Assembly: GCA_903881565.1 (NCBI GenBank)
Contig: CAIRTR010000085.1
Span: forward strand, 1 to 56,860
Direction: 5' to 3'
Length of the DNA: 56,860 nt
Source: Oligoflexia bacterium
GTDB taxonomy: Bacteria > Bdellovibrionota > UBA1018
The notes under the pieces are model-generated. The model had not been told where the DNA came from and did not search any database. It saw only the letters and a program-made list of their open reading frames with translations. This document shows positions 18,310 to 27,232 of this stretch, one piece after another. Position 1 is the first letter of the stretch. Each line of letters opens with the position of its first letter. Made by a program: the position numbers and the translations under genes.

Positions 18310-20977
18310 CCTCGCACAGAAGCTTTCGAACCACGTCAACTTCATCGGCAGGGCAATCCAAAAGCACTTCATCATGAACCTGTATAATCAATCTTGAGCG
18401 ATATCCCTTAAGCCTATGATCCAGCTCAATCATCGCAAGCTTCATCAAATCCGCGGCCGTCCCTTGAATCGGCGTGTTCATCGCCATCCGCTCGGCATTG
18501 GCGCGCACGGCGCCATTTTTGGACAATAATTCCGGCAATTTTCGCTTTCGCCCAAAAAGAGTCTGGGTATAGCCCAGTTCCTTGGCATCACTGATTAAAC
18601 CACCCAAAAACACTTTCACGCCTTCATAGCGCTCAAAATAGCGATCAATCGTATCCTGTGCCTCGCGCCTGGAGATCTTTAACTCCTGGGCCAAACCAAA
18701 AGCCGTCTTGCCATACATCAGCCCAAAGTTAATCGCCTTGGCAATGGATCGCTTCTGATCAGTAACCTGATCCAGCGGAATCCTGTAAATCTCTCCGGCG
18801 GTGCGCCGATGTACGTCTTCGTCTTTTTGAAAGGAGCGAGACAGCTCAATATCGCCGCTCATGTGTGCCAAGATCCTAAGCTCAATTTGCGAATAATCGG
18901 CCGACACCAAAACATTGCCAGGGGACGCCACAAACGCGCGCCTGATCTTAAGCCCTCGCTCTGATCTCACCGGAATGTTTTGAAGATTAGGCTCTGAGCT
19001 AGAAAGCCGCCCCGTGGCTGTGACCGCTTGATGAAAACCTGCGTGAATCTTGCCCGTGACAGGATCACAAAGTTCAGGCAAAGGATCAACGTAGGTGCCC
19101 TTAAGCTTTGCAATCTCTCGGTATTCTAACAAAAGACGCGGAATTTCGTGAAGCGGCGCAAGCGCTTCAAGGACCGATGCGTCAGTTGAAAATCCAGTTT
19201 TCGTTTTTGATTGAACGGGAAGTCCCAGATCTTCAAACAAAAGTTTTGCAAGCTGCTTAGGCGAGTTTAAATTGACGCGCTCTTTTGTAAAAGCGGCGAC
19301 CTTTTCTTCAATCTGCAATAACTCCGCCCCAAACTCCCGAGACAGCTGCGCAAGCCAGGGCTTATCAATGCAAACGCCTTGAGCTTCCATCCGCGCCAGA
19401 ATATCGACTAACGGCAAATCGATCTTGGCAAAGACTTCCATTGCCGCCTCAGACGCAAGTCGGCCTTTTAGTTCATTCCACAACTTCAGCGCAATCCAGG
19501 CGTCCTCAGCCGAATAACGAGTGGCAACCTCTACAGACACCTCATCAAAGCCTACCTGTTTTTTCCCTTCACCGCAGACGGCCTCAAAAGGGAGCACTTC
19601 GTAATTGAGATATTTTGCAGCCAGAGTTTTAAGATTGTGCCTACCTTCCGGATCCAAGACATAAGAGGCCACCATCGTGTCAGCACCGATTCCATCAGGA
19701 CGCAAGCCCAGTTGGTAGAGAACACTCCAGTCATACTTTAAGTTTTGCCCGATTTTTTTATAACGGGGATTTTCCAAAAAAGGTTTCAACCCTGATAAGA
19801 CTCGCTCCTGCGCGAGCTGAGGAACTCCAGCCTCGCGATGCCCAATCGGAATGTAACACCCAAACCCTACGTCATAGCAAATCGCAATCCCTACAAGACG
19901 CGCAAGCCTAGGATTTAAAGAGGTGGTCTCAAGGTCAAACCCAAACTCCTTTGTACGTTCAAGATTTTCCAAGAGGGCAACAAAAGCAGCTTCGTTATTG
20001 ATCGTTCGAAAAGTGTTGCGATCAAGTTCAATCGTAGGCACTGCTTTGACTTCGACCGGTGGCACCGCCGCATCTCCAAAAAAGGCAAACGCCGTTTGGG
20101 CCTGAGTTTCCCAGCGTTTCATGAGCGAGCCTAATTCCATTTTTCCAAGAAACTCTCTAAGTTCCGCCGTTAACCTAAACTCAAAGCGCAGCTTTTCAGA
20201 ATCTGCTTCAAGGGGCAAATCATGATGCAGGCTTGCAAGTTCTGAAGACAATCTGGCGTCTTTGACATGCTCACGCAGAGTCTCGCCTTTTTTGCCAGGA
20301 ACAAGACCCTTTTCCGCAGCATCCAGCACCGCGTCCAGGCTCCCATACTGATTCAAAAGTTCACAAGCGCCCTTAGGACCAATGCCGCGCACCCCCGGAA
20401 TATTATCCGAAGAATCCCCCACGATCGCCAGATAGTCTCGGATGAGTTCAGGGGGCACTCCAAACTTCTCTTGCACTGCCGCGGGATCATAAGTTTTTCC
20501 AGCCATCGTATCCCAGACCTTCACACGTCCCGACACCAGCTGCATCAGATCTTTATCCCCAGTCACAATCACCACTTCGTGATCGGGATCTAGCGCGCAC
20601 CACTTTTTAGTCAACGTCGCAATTAGATCATCCGCTTCAATACCCGAGAGTCGAAACCCCGGAACCCCAAAAGCGTTAACCAGTTCCTCGACGCGCGAAA
20701 ACTGCGGGATGAGTTCCTCCGGAGGCGCCGATCTGTTGGCTTTATACTCGGCGTAAACCAGCTTTCGATGGGAAGGTTCTTTTGAATCGAATGTGACCGC
20801 CATGTACTCAGGCTTTGCTTCATCAAAAAGCTTGGCCATCATGGATGCCACGCCATAAACGGCGTTCGTAGGTTCGCCCGTTCGCGTATGAAGCGGCCGG
20901 ATCGCGTAAAAGGCGCGGAAAATAAAGGAACTAATGTCCAGCAGGTAGAGTGTCTTTATATTCTTTTTGGGGGGCAT
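18233..20977 (-). CDS. polA: DNA polymerase I
   Basis: 5' nuclease (VTFDSKEPSHRKLVYAEYKANR, SDNIPGVRGIGPKGA), 3'-5' exo motif FGFDLETTSLNP, polymerase motifs (SADYSQIELRILAHMSGD, KAINFGLMYGKTAFGLAQELKISR, IQVHDEVLLD), C-terminus GANWMEL. Confidence 0.96.
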   Translation of the reverse strand: MPPKKNIKTLYLLDISSFIFRAFYAIRPLHTRTGEPTNAVYGVASMMAKLFDEAKPEYMAVTFDSKEPSHRKLVYAEYKANRSAPPEELIPQFSRVEELVNAFGVPGFRLSGIEADDLIATLTKKWCALDPDHEVVIVTGDKDLMQLVSGRVKVWDTMAGKTYDPAAVQEKFGVPPELIRDYLAIVGDSSDNIPGVRGIGPKGACELLNQYGSLDAVLDAAEKGLVPGKKGETLREHVKDARLSSELASLHHDLPLEADSEKLRFEFRLTAELREFLGKMELGSLMKRWETQAQTAFAFFGDAAVPPVEVKAVPTIELDRNTFRTINNEAAFVALLENLERTKEFGFDLETTSLNPRLARLVGIAICYDVGFGCYIPIGHREAGVPQLAQERVLSGLKPFLENPRYKKIGQNLKYDWSVLYQLGLRPDGIGADTMVASYVLDPEGRHNLKTLAAKYLNYEVLPFEAVCGEGKKQVGFDEVSVEVATRYSAEDAWIALKLWNELKGRLASEAAMEVFAKIDLPLVDILARMEAQGVCIDKPWLAQLSREFGAELLQIEEKVAAFTKERVNLNSPKQLAKLLFEDLGLPVQSKTKTGFSTDASVLEALAPLHEIPRLLLEYREIAKLKGTYVDPLPELCDPVTGKIHAGFHQAVTATGRLSSSEPNLQNIPVRSERGLKIRRAFVASPGNVLVSADYSQIELRILAHMSGDIELSRSFQKDEDVHRRTAGEIYRIPLDQVTDQKRSIAKAINFGLMYGKTAFGLAQELKISRREAQDTIDRYFERYEGVKVFLGGLISDAKELGYTQTLFGRKRKLPELLSKNGAVRANAERMAMNTPIQGTAADLMKLAMIELDHRLKGYRSRLIIQVHDEVLLDCPADEVDVVRKLLCEVMETVVTLAVPLRVNSSQGANWMEL

Positions 20978-21401
20978 GAGCATCAACCACTTCCGTATCA
21001 CCAAGCACATCGCCTAAGCGATGACCTGCGGCCACAGTGGCCATGAGATAAACTTCAATGAGCATTAAAGGGATTCCGACCAAGATCAAGATCAACCATC
21101 CCCAAACCGGAATCAATGCAAAAAATGTCGCAATACCCACCGGCGCGTTTCTTAAAAGTGAATCGCGAAACGTCGCACTGCCACCGCGTTTGGTGCTCAC
21201 CACTCTGAGATTCAGCACGCGCTTGCCTAGGCTTTGCCCGTGAAAACCGGCACGCGTTATTCCATCTCCAAAAAGACTATAGAGAAATCCTGCCAACGGC
21301 CCGACGGGATAAGGGAGCACAACAGAAACCGCAATCACGAGCACAAGGTCAATGGATTTTGCCACCACACGATTCAGCACACTGACTCGAGGGTGTGCCA
21401 T
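20931..21401 (-). CDS. RDD family membrane protein
   Basis: RVVAKSIDLVLVIAV...GQSLGKRVLNLRVVSTKRGG...GHRLGDVLGDTEVV; 3' end overlaps the 5' end of polA. Confidence 0.8.
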   Translation of the reverse strand: MAHPRVSVLNRVVAKSIDLVLVIAVSVVLPYPVGPLAGFLYSLFGDGITRAGFHGQSLGKRVLNLRVVSTKRGGSATFRDSLLRNAPVGIATFFALIPVWGWLILILVGIPLMLIEVYLMATVAAGHRLGDVLGDTEVVDAHAPQKEYKDTLPAGH

Positions 21402-21405
21402 CGAG

Positions 21406-22014
21406 TTAAAGGGCTCCTGGGAGAAAAAAGCGATCTAAAATATCCACTAAGCAATGAATCGCAAACCCATGCGCCTCTTGAATGCGGCAGGAGTTCTTAC
21501 CCAGCTCGACGTTCAAGACGAGATCACACTCTTGCTTAAGTTTGCCTCCGACGCCGCCCGTCATCGCAATCGAAAGACAGCCTTTTTTGCGGGCCTCCCT
21601 CACGGCTTCCAAAACGTTGGGTGAATTTCCTGAAGTTGAAATTGCAACAACCACATCCCCCTTTTTTGCCAATGCTTGGATCTGCTTTGTAAAAACATGC
21701 TCAAATCCATAATCATTGCCAATCGCAGTGAGATTTGAAGTATCCGTCGTGAGCGCAAGAGCCGGGAGCGGTCCACGTTCAACGAGCATCCGGCCCACTA
21801 ATTCCGCTGCCATATGCTGTGCGTCGGCTGCGGATCCCCCATTGCCAAAAATCAAAATCTTGCCGCCTCCGGCAATCGAATCGCCCATCATTTTGGCGCC
21901 TTTTATGAGGTTTTCTCCATAATCATGAAAAAACCGCCGCTGCGCAGCGATCGTCTCTTCAAAAATTTGCGCCAAATATTCGCTAGGCTTTAAGTTCGCT
22001 TGCGTCGTGCCCAT
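21406..22014 (-). CDS. gmhA: Phosphoheptose isomerase (SIS domain)
   Basis: KILIFGNGGSAADAQHMAAELVGR, ALTTDTSNLTAIGNDYGFEHVFTKQIQA, VVVAISTSGNSPNVLEAV; ATG at 22014. Confidence 0.9.
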   Translation of the reverse strand: MGTTQANLKPSEYLAQIFEETIAAQRRFFHDYGENLIKGAKMMGDSIAGGGKILIFGNGGSAADAQHMAAELVGRMLVERGPLPALALTTDTSNLTAIGNDYGFEHVFTKQIQALAKKGDVVVAISTSGNSPNVLEAVREARKKGCLSIAMTGGVGGKLKQECDLVLNVELGKNSCRIQEAHGFAIHCLVDILDRFFLPGAL

Positions 22015-22037
22015 GAATCTTTTATACAATGAAAACT

Positions 22038-22370
22038 ATGACAACTTCAAAGAATGTTTTAATCGCCACCGATGCTAACTTCCAAACCGACGTCAAAGGC
22101 TCCTCCCAGCTTGCGCTGGTGGATTTTTGGGCCGAATGGTGCGGCCCCTGCAAAGCCCTCACGCCTGTGATTGAACAAATTGCGGATGAGTACGCTGGCA
22201 AAATGAAAGTATTCAAAATGAACGTCGATGAAAACCCAGGCACTCCTACCCAGTTTCACGTGCGAGGGATTCCGACTGTGCTCTTTATCAAAAACGGTCA
22301 ACTCGTGGATCAATTGGTGGGCAACCACCCCAAAGACACCATCGTTTCGACGATTCAAAAACACATCTAA
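22038..22370 (+). CDS. trxA: Thioredoxin
   Basis: LALVDFWAEWCGPCKALTPVIEQIADEYAGKMKVFKMNVDENPGTPTQFHVRGIPTVLFIKNG; ATG at 22038 (alternative at 22029). Confidence 0.93.
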   Translation: MTTSKNVLIATDANFQTDVKGSSQLALVDFWAEWCGPCKALTPVIEQIADEYAGKMKVFKMNVDENPGTPTQFHVRGIPTVLFIKNGQLVDQLVGNHPKDTIVSTIQKHI

Positions 22371-22458
22371 GATATCGTTTGACCCTGCTCCAAGATCCGG
22401 TATCCTCTAGATAATCATGTAGATTTTTAGGAATTATTTCTACAAAAGGAGCCCGCTC

Positions 22459-23127
22459 ATGGAATCGGCGAATTACATACAAGGACTGGTAGCAGGTTTT
22501 CAGGCAGGCGGAGGGTGGATGATCCCCATCGCCATCGCTCTTGCCGTCTCGGTGGCATTTTCAATCGAGCGTTTTATTCGCCTCTACTTTCAATATAACG
22601 TGGATGGCGCGTCATTCATGTTCGAAATCCAAAAATACGTGCTCGCCAGCGACTTAGATGGCGCCATCCGCCTCTGCAATGGCACTGGCAAAGCGGCACT
22701 TCCTCGAGTTATCAAGGCTGGCCTTCAACGCGCTTCTCGAGATGAAACACAGATCCAAAACGCGATTGATGCGGCAAGCCTTGAGATTATGCCAAAACTT
22801 GAGCGTAGGCTCCCGTTCCTAGCTCTCATCGCCAATATCTCGACACTCCTAGGATTGCTGGGAACGATCAGCGGATTGATCAAAGCCTTCGCCGCCATCG
22901 CTCTTGCGGATCCAGCGCAACGCCAAGCGATTCTTTCCCACGGGATCAGCGAAGCCATGAATGCCACGGCCTTTGGTCTTTTAACCGCGATTTTCACGAT
23001 GATCTCTCACAGTATTCTCACGAGCAAAGCGAATCACCTTTTAGAGGAGCTTGATGAGTTTGGCGTGAAACTTCTGGATCTTCTGTCAGCGCGAAAATAT
23101 CGGCAGCCTTCGCAGCAAGCCGAATAG
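22459..23127 (+). CDS. MotA/TolQ/ExbB proton-channel protein (AglR-like)
   Basis: ISTLLGLLGTISGLIKAFAAIALADPAQRQAILSHGISEAMNATAFGLLTAIFTMISHS is a MotA_ExbB signature; SD aaaggag. Confidence 0.88.
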   Translation: MESANYIQGLVAGFQAGGGWMIPIAIALAVSVAFSIERFIRLYFQYNVDGASFMFEIQKYVLASDLDGAIRLCNGTGKAALPRVIKAGLQRASRDETQIQNAIDAASLEIMPKLERRLPFLALIANISTLLGLLGTISGLIKAFAAIALADPAQRQAILSHGISEAMNATAFGLLTAIFTMISHSILTSKANHLLEELDEFGVKLLDLLSARKYRQPSQQAE

Positions 23128-23140
23128 GAAACCAAAAAGC

Positions 23141-23713
23141 GTGCTAAAGCGCCCTACATCTAAACGAAAGAGTAAAAATCAGCAAATCGAGCTGAACCTC
23201 GTTCCAATTTTGGATACGATGGTAACCCTCATTGGTTTTCTGCTCTTTACAACCTCCTTTTTGGCCATTGTCAGTATTGAATCTCCCTTCCCAGAAACTA
23301 ATTCGGCGCAGGTTGAGAAGAAGATAAAAGAGCGGCCTTTACAGCTCACCCTCAGCCTTCGTGAGAAAGAATCGGAGCTTTGGAGTCCCTTTGAGAGAAT
23401 TCCAAGCAAAGTGATACCCCATGCTACTCCTGAGCTACCCACGGGTGTACCCCAACCCGACATCAAGAAAATTCACGACGCACTTATTGCCATCAAACAA
23501 CAGTTTCCCGAAGAAACGCAGCTCATCTTGGTCCCTAATCCCTCGGCAAACTATGACCTGCTCATTGGCGTGATGGACACGGCGCGCGCCATAGAGCCAA
23601 CAGATCCCCCGCTTTTTCGCAAAAATCCAAAATCCGGGAATTCTGAAACCATCAAAACCCTTTTTCCAGAAATCATCTTTGGGAACCTTCTTGAAACGGA
23701 AGGGGGCGCATGA
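23141..23713 (+). CDS. ExbD/TolR-like protein 1 (divergent)
   Basis: Single TM with acidic residue: IELNLVPILDTMVTLIGFLLFTTSFLAI; directly after the TolQ-like gene. Confidence 0.75.
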   Translation: MLKRPTSKRKSKNQQIELNLVPILDTMVTLIGFLLFTTSFLAIVSIESPFPETNSAQVEKKIKERPLQLTLSLREKESELWSPFERIPSKVIPHATPELPTGVPQPDIKKIHDALIAIKQQFPEETQLILVPNPSANYDLLIGVMDTARAIEPTDPPLFRKNPKSGNSETIKTLFPEIIFGNLLETEGGA

Positions 23714-24282
23714 GCTTTCGAAAATCCATCCGAGGACGTCGCGGCCGAAGACGTGTCTCCTCCCACTTCGAATTGCAGTTAACGAGCATGATGGATGTGT
23801 TGGTCATCATCGTTGTATTTTTGCTTAAGAGCTACTCCACGGCCACTAATCAGTTTAGCGCGATGGCGGGAGTGCAGCTCCCTTATTCGTTTTCGCAGGA
23901 TTCTCCGCCTGATAGCTTACATTTGATTTTGACCCCTGAAGCGATGACTTTTGAGAATGAGCGGATCTTGGAATTTACACGCTCCGCAGGCGATGTCGGA
24001 ACAAGCGACGCTTCCTATTCGCTCAGGCCTTCAGACACGGATGAAGGTGGCAGACGAGTCATCCCCCTTTATGATGCGCTGATCAAGGCTCGCAACAAGT
24101 CTGAGCTTTTGCGCGCAAAATCAACTAAGCGCGATGCGCAAGGCAATCCCCTTCCTTTTGAAGGCGTTCTTGCCATCCAGGCCGATAAGCGCGTGCATTA
24201 CGATACCATTAGGCGAGTCATGTACACGGCCGGCGCTGCGGGTTATAAAGTTTTCCGTTTTCTCGCGATGAAAAAAGAGTAA
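23710..24282 (+). CDS. ExbD/TolR-like protein 2
   Basis: FELQLTSMMDVLVIIVVFLLKSYS; ends DTIRRVMYTAGAAGYKVFRFLAMKKE, typical of ExbD; overlaps previous gene by 4 nt. Confidence 0.85.
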   Translation: MSFRKSIRGRRGRRRVSSHFELQLTSMMDVLVIIVVFLLKSYSTATNQFSAMAGVQLPYSFSQDSPPDSLHLILTPEAMTFENERILEFTRSAGDVGTSDASYSLRPSDTDEGGRRVIPLYDALIKARNKSELLRAKSTKRDAQGNPLPFEGVLAIQADKRVHYDTIRRVMYTAGAAGYKVFRFLAMKKE

Positions 24283-24291
24283 AACAAGAGC

Positions 24292-24888
24292 GTGCATAAG
24301 CGCTTTCATCCCATCCTCAGACTCTTCGCTCATATGCGAGCGAAAGCCTTTTCACCTTGGTTTTTGCCACTCATCTTTTTCCTCTCTTTCATCGATTTTT
24401 TTGTCGTCGTGATCCCGATGGATGCACTTGTGGTCGCTTCTGTTTTGCTTCGCAAAAAAGATTGGTTCAAAGTCTTCATCGTTGCAACGCTGGGATCGGC
24501 GCTCGGCGCGATTGCGCTGGCTTACGTTATTGATTTATGGGGAGAGCCCCTCGTGCGCGAACACTTGGGGACTTGGTACGTCGGCGAAACCTGGACCAAA
24601 ACCACCGAAATTATTTCAAAGCACGGGGCCTGGGGACTCATCCTCATCGCCATGACTCCACTTCCTCAACAAGTGGCCGTTGCTTTATGCCGATTTGCGC
24701 ATGTGTCTCTGTCTGCGATTTTCTTAAGCATCTTTGTAGGCCGAGGCCTTAAGTACTTTTTCTACGCCTATTGCGCGGCGTTTGCACCCAGGCTGATCAT
24801 GCGATTCAAATCAATCCGCGAAGAAACAGTGGAACTTACGACCGACGAAAAAGACGCATCAGTAGATGCGTCTACTAACGCGCCTTAA
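24292..24888 (+). CDS. Membrane protein of the YqaA/VTT (DedA-like) type
   Basis: FFLSFIDFFVVVIPMDALVVASVLLRKKDWFKVFIVATLGSALGAIALAYVI...ILIAMTPLPQQVAVALCRFAHVSL. Confidence 0.7.
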   Translation: MHKRFHPILRLFAHMRAKAFSPWFLPLIFFLSFIDFFVVVIPMDALVVASVLLRKKDWFKVFIVATLGSALGAIALAYVIDLWGEPLVREHLGTWYVGETWTKTTEIISKHGAWGLILIAMTPLPQQVAVALCRFAHVSLSAIFLSIFVGRGLKYFFYAYCAAFAPRLIMRFKSIREETVELTTDEKDASVDASTNAP

Positions 24889-24897
24889 GCGCGCGCA

Positions 24898-26925
24898 TTA
24901 CTTCCCACCGGAACTATACTTAAACGCGTAACTCACTTGCACAATGCCTGCTCCGCGTGGAATCGGAAACTGAATCCGCTTTAGGACGCCCAAAATACAA
25001 CGCTCCGTATTGGCATTATTAAGGGTCGTGGACTCCAGGCCCGCTTGGGTCACGATGCCCGAAGCTCCGATGACAAAACTTGTTCCTACGCGCCCCGCGA
25101 GATGGGGATTTTCAGCGTTGATTTCTTTTTCATAACACAGTCTAAATTCATCCCGATGAGCGAGAATTGCCGCTTCAACCGCATCACGATCAATCGCTCC
25201 CATCACAACCGTTTCTTCATCGCCGCCCATCCGAATCGCCACACGCGTTTGTCCGCCCACAATGCCACTGCCTGTGCCCGCAGCTCCCATGCCAGTGCCC
25301 ACGCGTGCGCCACCTCGGCCTTCATTAGAAAGCCCGCCTAGGGTCGTCGCATCTGTCCCCCCACCGCCTTTGCTTGCACCCGAAAGCGCAAGACCACCGC
25401 CGCCGCCAGTATCAAAGCCCCCAAATCCTTTAAGTTTTGAGCCACTCTTTCCAAGCTGGGCCGCACTATTTCCTAAGAGATTTTCAATTTTTCCAGCGGC
25501 TGATTTAAGAAGATCCAAATTACCTTGATCTGCAACCTGACTGTTTCCGCCCCCTTTGCCTTCTCCTCCATCAGGGGCGGCACGCTTGGCCTGCTCTTGT
25601 TTTTCCAAATCCTTTTTGGCCGTTTTTGAGCCACGGGTCCCCTCTTTGCCCTTCGCGCGCGCGCCCTTGCCGCCTTGCGCTTTGAGTTGAGCTTTAGGTT
25701 TCGCATTCTTCTTTATAGCCGCGGCTGCCGCGTTTTTCTCCAGGGCTTTGGCGCCGACATTCATTTCCTTAGGGACGGGCTTGTTGGGCTCCGCATTCTT
25801 AAGTTCCAGCGCAATTTTCTCCAGCGCGGGAGGAGCTTCCTTGATCACCGGCCTCTTTGCCGAAAATTTTTCTGGCTGATAAAGGATCGTCGCAATACGC
25901 TCCGGCACCTGCTCGGGTTCGACATTTTGCGGCACATTGATCTTGAGCAGGGCCGTGATCATGATTGCCGAAAGTAAAAAAGAAGCGCCAAAGATCTTGA
26001 AAAAAAGCGGATCCCGCTCAATCATTTTGCTAGGCTTAAGCTTGGGCGGCGCCGCCGTGAAACTCAGATAAAAATCTAAAGCCCCCAGCGTGATCTTCGC
26101 AAAATCGTCTTTGCCGAGCGAAACCTGATAGGCCTGCTTTAATTGATCTAAGTTTTGCAGTTGTCCGTTTCGATGAACAACGCCCTTCATGGGGACATCG
26201 AGATTCAAAACGTAATCTTTACCAACGCGTGTGACTAAATCAAACAAGCCCAGAGGCGCAAGCTGAGGCATGAGCTGAGGAATTCCAAAATCCGCTTCGC
26301 GAGTGGGTCCGATGCTCACTTTGTCTGCTTCGACAAAATGTTTCACATCCAAAACGCCATCGGAGCCAGCGGTATTCCAGGAAAACACAATCTCCAGCGC
26401 CTGCTTTTGGGTAGGCCGATAATCAAAAATTTCTCTCACAACAGATTCATCTTCCAAAAGCAGCGAAGTAAAGTCCTCTTTAGGATCCAGAAAAAGCTTT
26501 CGGCCTTCGGCTTCTTTTGAAGGAGGCGCCAGGGCATTTGATCCCTGCGGTCTATCCAAGGAAAACTTAAAGCTATGCCGACCAATGGTCAGTTTGCTGC
26601 CTCCTTCTAAAACCTCCAAAACAGTTTTCTTGCCGTTTACGAAGATCCCCGTTTCACTGGCTAAATCAAATACTCTGACCTTGCCATCTTCGCTCTGCTC
26701 GAGCACGGCGTGAAGGGGCGCCACGCCATCACCCGTGACGCGCAGATCTGCTGAAACCACCGAACCCACCACGATCCGATCTTTATCAAAGCGAAAAGTG
26801 CCCTCGACACTCTCTAAAACCATCACGGCCTTTTTGCGAGTGGGCGCGATCACGTCGCGAAACCCTTCAATTGCTTTTGTAGGATCGGGGGCTGCCTCGT
26901 GAGGCGGTTTTGTTTTATCGGTCAT
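24898..26925 (-). CDS. FHA domain / TM / low-complexity linker / AgmX-TonB-like C-terminal domain protein (GltG-like)
   Basis: FHA-like repeats (VVGSVVSADLRVTGDGVAPLHAVLEQSEDGKVRVFDLASETGIFVNGKKT...LTIGRHSF), one TM (FKIFGASFLLSAIMITALL), Lys/Gly linker, C-terminus DAVEAAILAHRDEFRLCYEKEINAENPHLAGRVGTSFVIGASGIV...RIQFP...VQVSYAFKY. Confidence 0.83.
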   Translation of the reverse strand: MTDKTKPPHEAAPDPTKAIEGFRDVIAPTRKKAVMVLESVEGTFRFDKDRIVVGSVVSADLRVTGDGVAPLHAVLEQSEDGKVRVFDLASETGIFVNGKKTVLEVLEGGSKLTIGRHSFKFSLDRPQGSNALAPPSKEAEGRKLFLDPKEDFTSLLLEDESVVREIFDYRPTQKQALEIVFSWNTAGSDGVLDVKHFVEADKVSIGPTREADFGIPQLMPQLAPLGLFDLVTRVGKDYVLNLDVPMKGVVHRNGQLQNLDQLKQAYQVSLGKDDFAKITLGALDFYLSFTAAPPKLKPSKMIERDPLFFKIFGASFLLSAIMITALLKINVPQNVEPEQVPERIATILYQPEKFSAKRPVIKEAPPALEKIALELKNAEPNKPVPKEMNVGAKALEKNAAAAAIKKNAKPKAQLKAQGGKGARAKGKEGTRGSKTAKKDLEKQEQAKRAAPDGGEGKGGGNSQVADQGNLDLLKSAAGKIENLLGNSAAQLGKSGSKLKGFGGFDTGGGGGLALSGASKGGGGTDATTLGGLSNEGRGGARVGTGMGAAGTGSGIVGGQTRVAIRMGGDEETVVMGAIDRDAVEAAILAHRDEFRLCYEKEINAENPHLAGRVGTSFVIGASGIVTQAGLESTTLNNANTERCILGVLKRIQFPIPRGAGIVQVSYAFKYSSGGK

Positions 26926-26938
26926 AAATTTTTAGTTC

Positions 26939-27232
26939 TCATTTTGTCATAAGAGCATCACGAAGCATCTCGGGATGGAAGTTTTTCCGCCGTTTAACCC
27001 AAGAATCAAACTTCTCTTCGTTACGGTTTTGAAAATAAAACTCCCCCGGCGCTTTGACCTCTCCTTGAATATTGATTCCATCAAAATTAAGCTCTGTTTT
27101 TTTAGGAAATACCGTTCGAACCTTTTTTCCACCACTACTCACGGGCTCCTCCGCCCAAACCGGGCAAGCCACCCAAAAGCTCAGCAAGAGTGCAGGCAAA
27201 AGAAACCCTATTTGTCTTTCCATACCCCACAC
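26939..27232 (-). CDS. Small secreted protein (possible CglF/GltF-like gliding component)
   Basis: Signal peptide LLPALLLSFWVACPVWAEE then ELNFDGINIQGEVKAPGEFYFQNRNEEKFDSWVKRRKNFHPEMLRDAL; sits between the TPR and FHA genes. Confidence 0.65.
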   Translation of the reverse strand: MWGMERQIGFLLPALLLSFWVACPVWAEEPVSSGGKKVRTVFPKKTELNFDGINIQGEVKAPGEFYFQNRNEEKFDSWVKRRKNFHPEMLRDALMTK

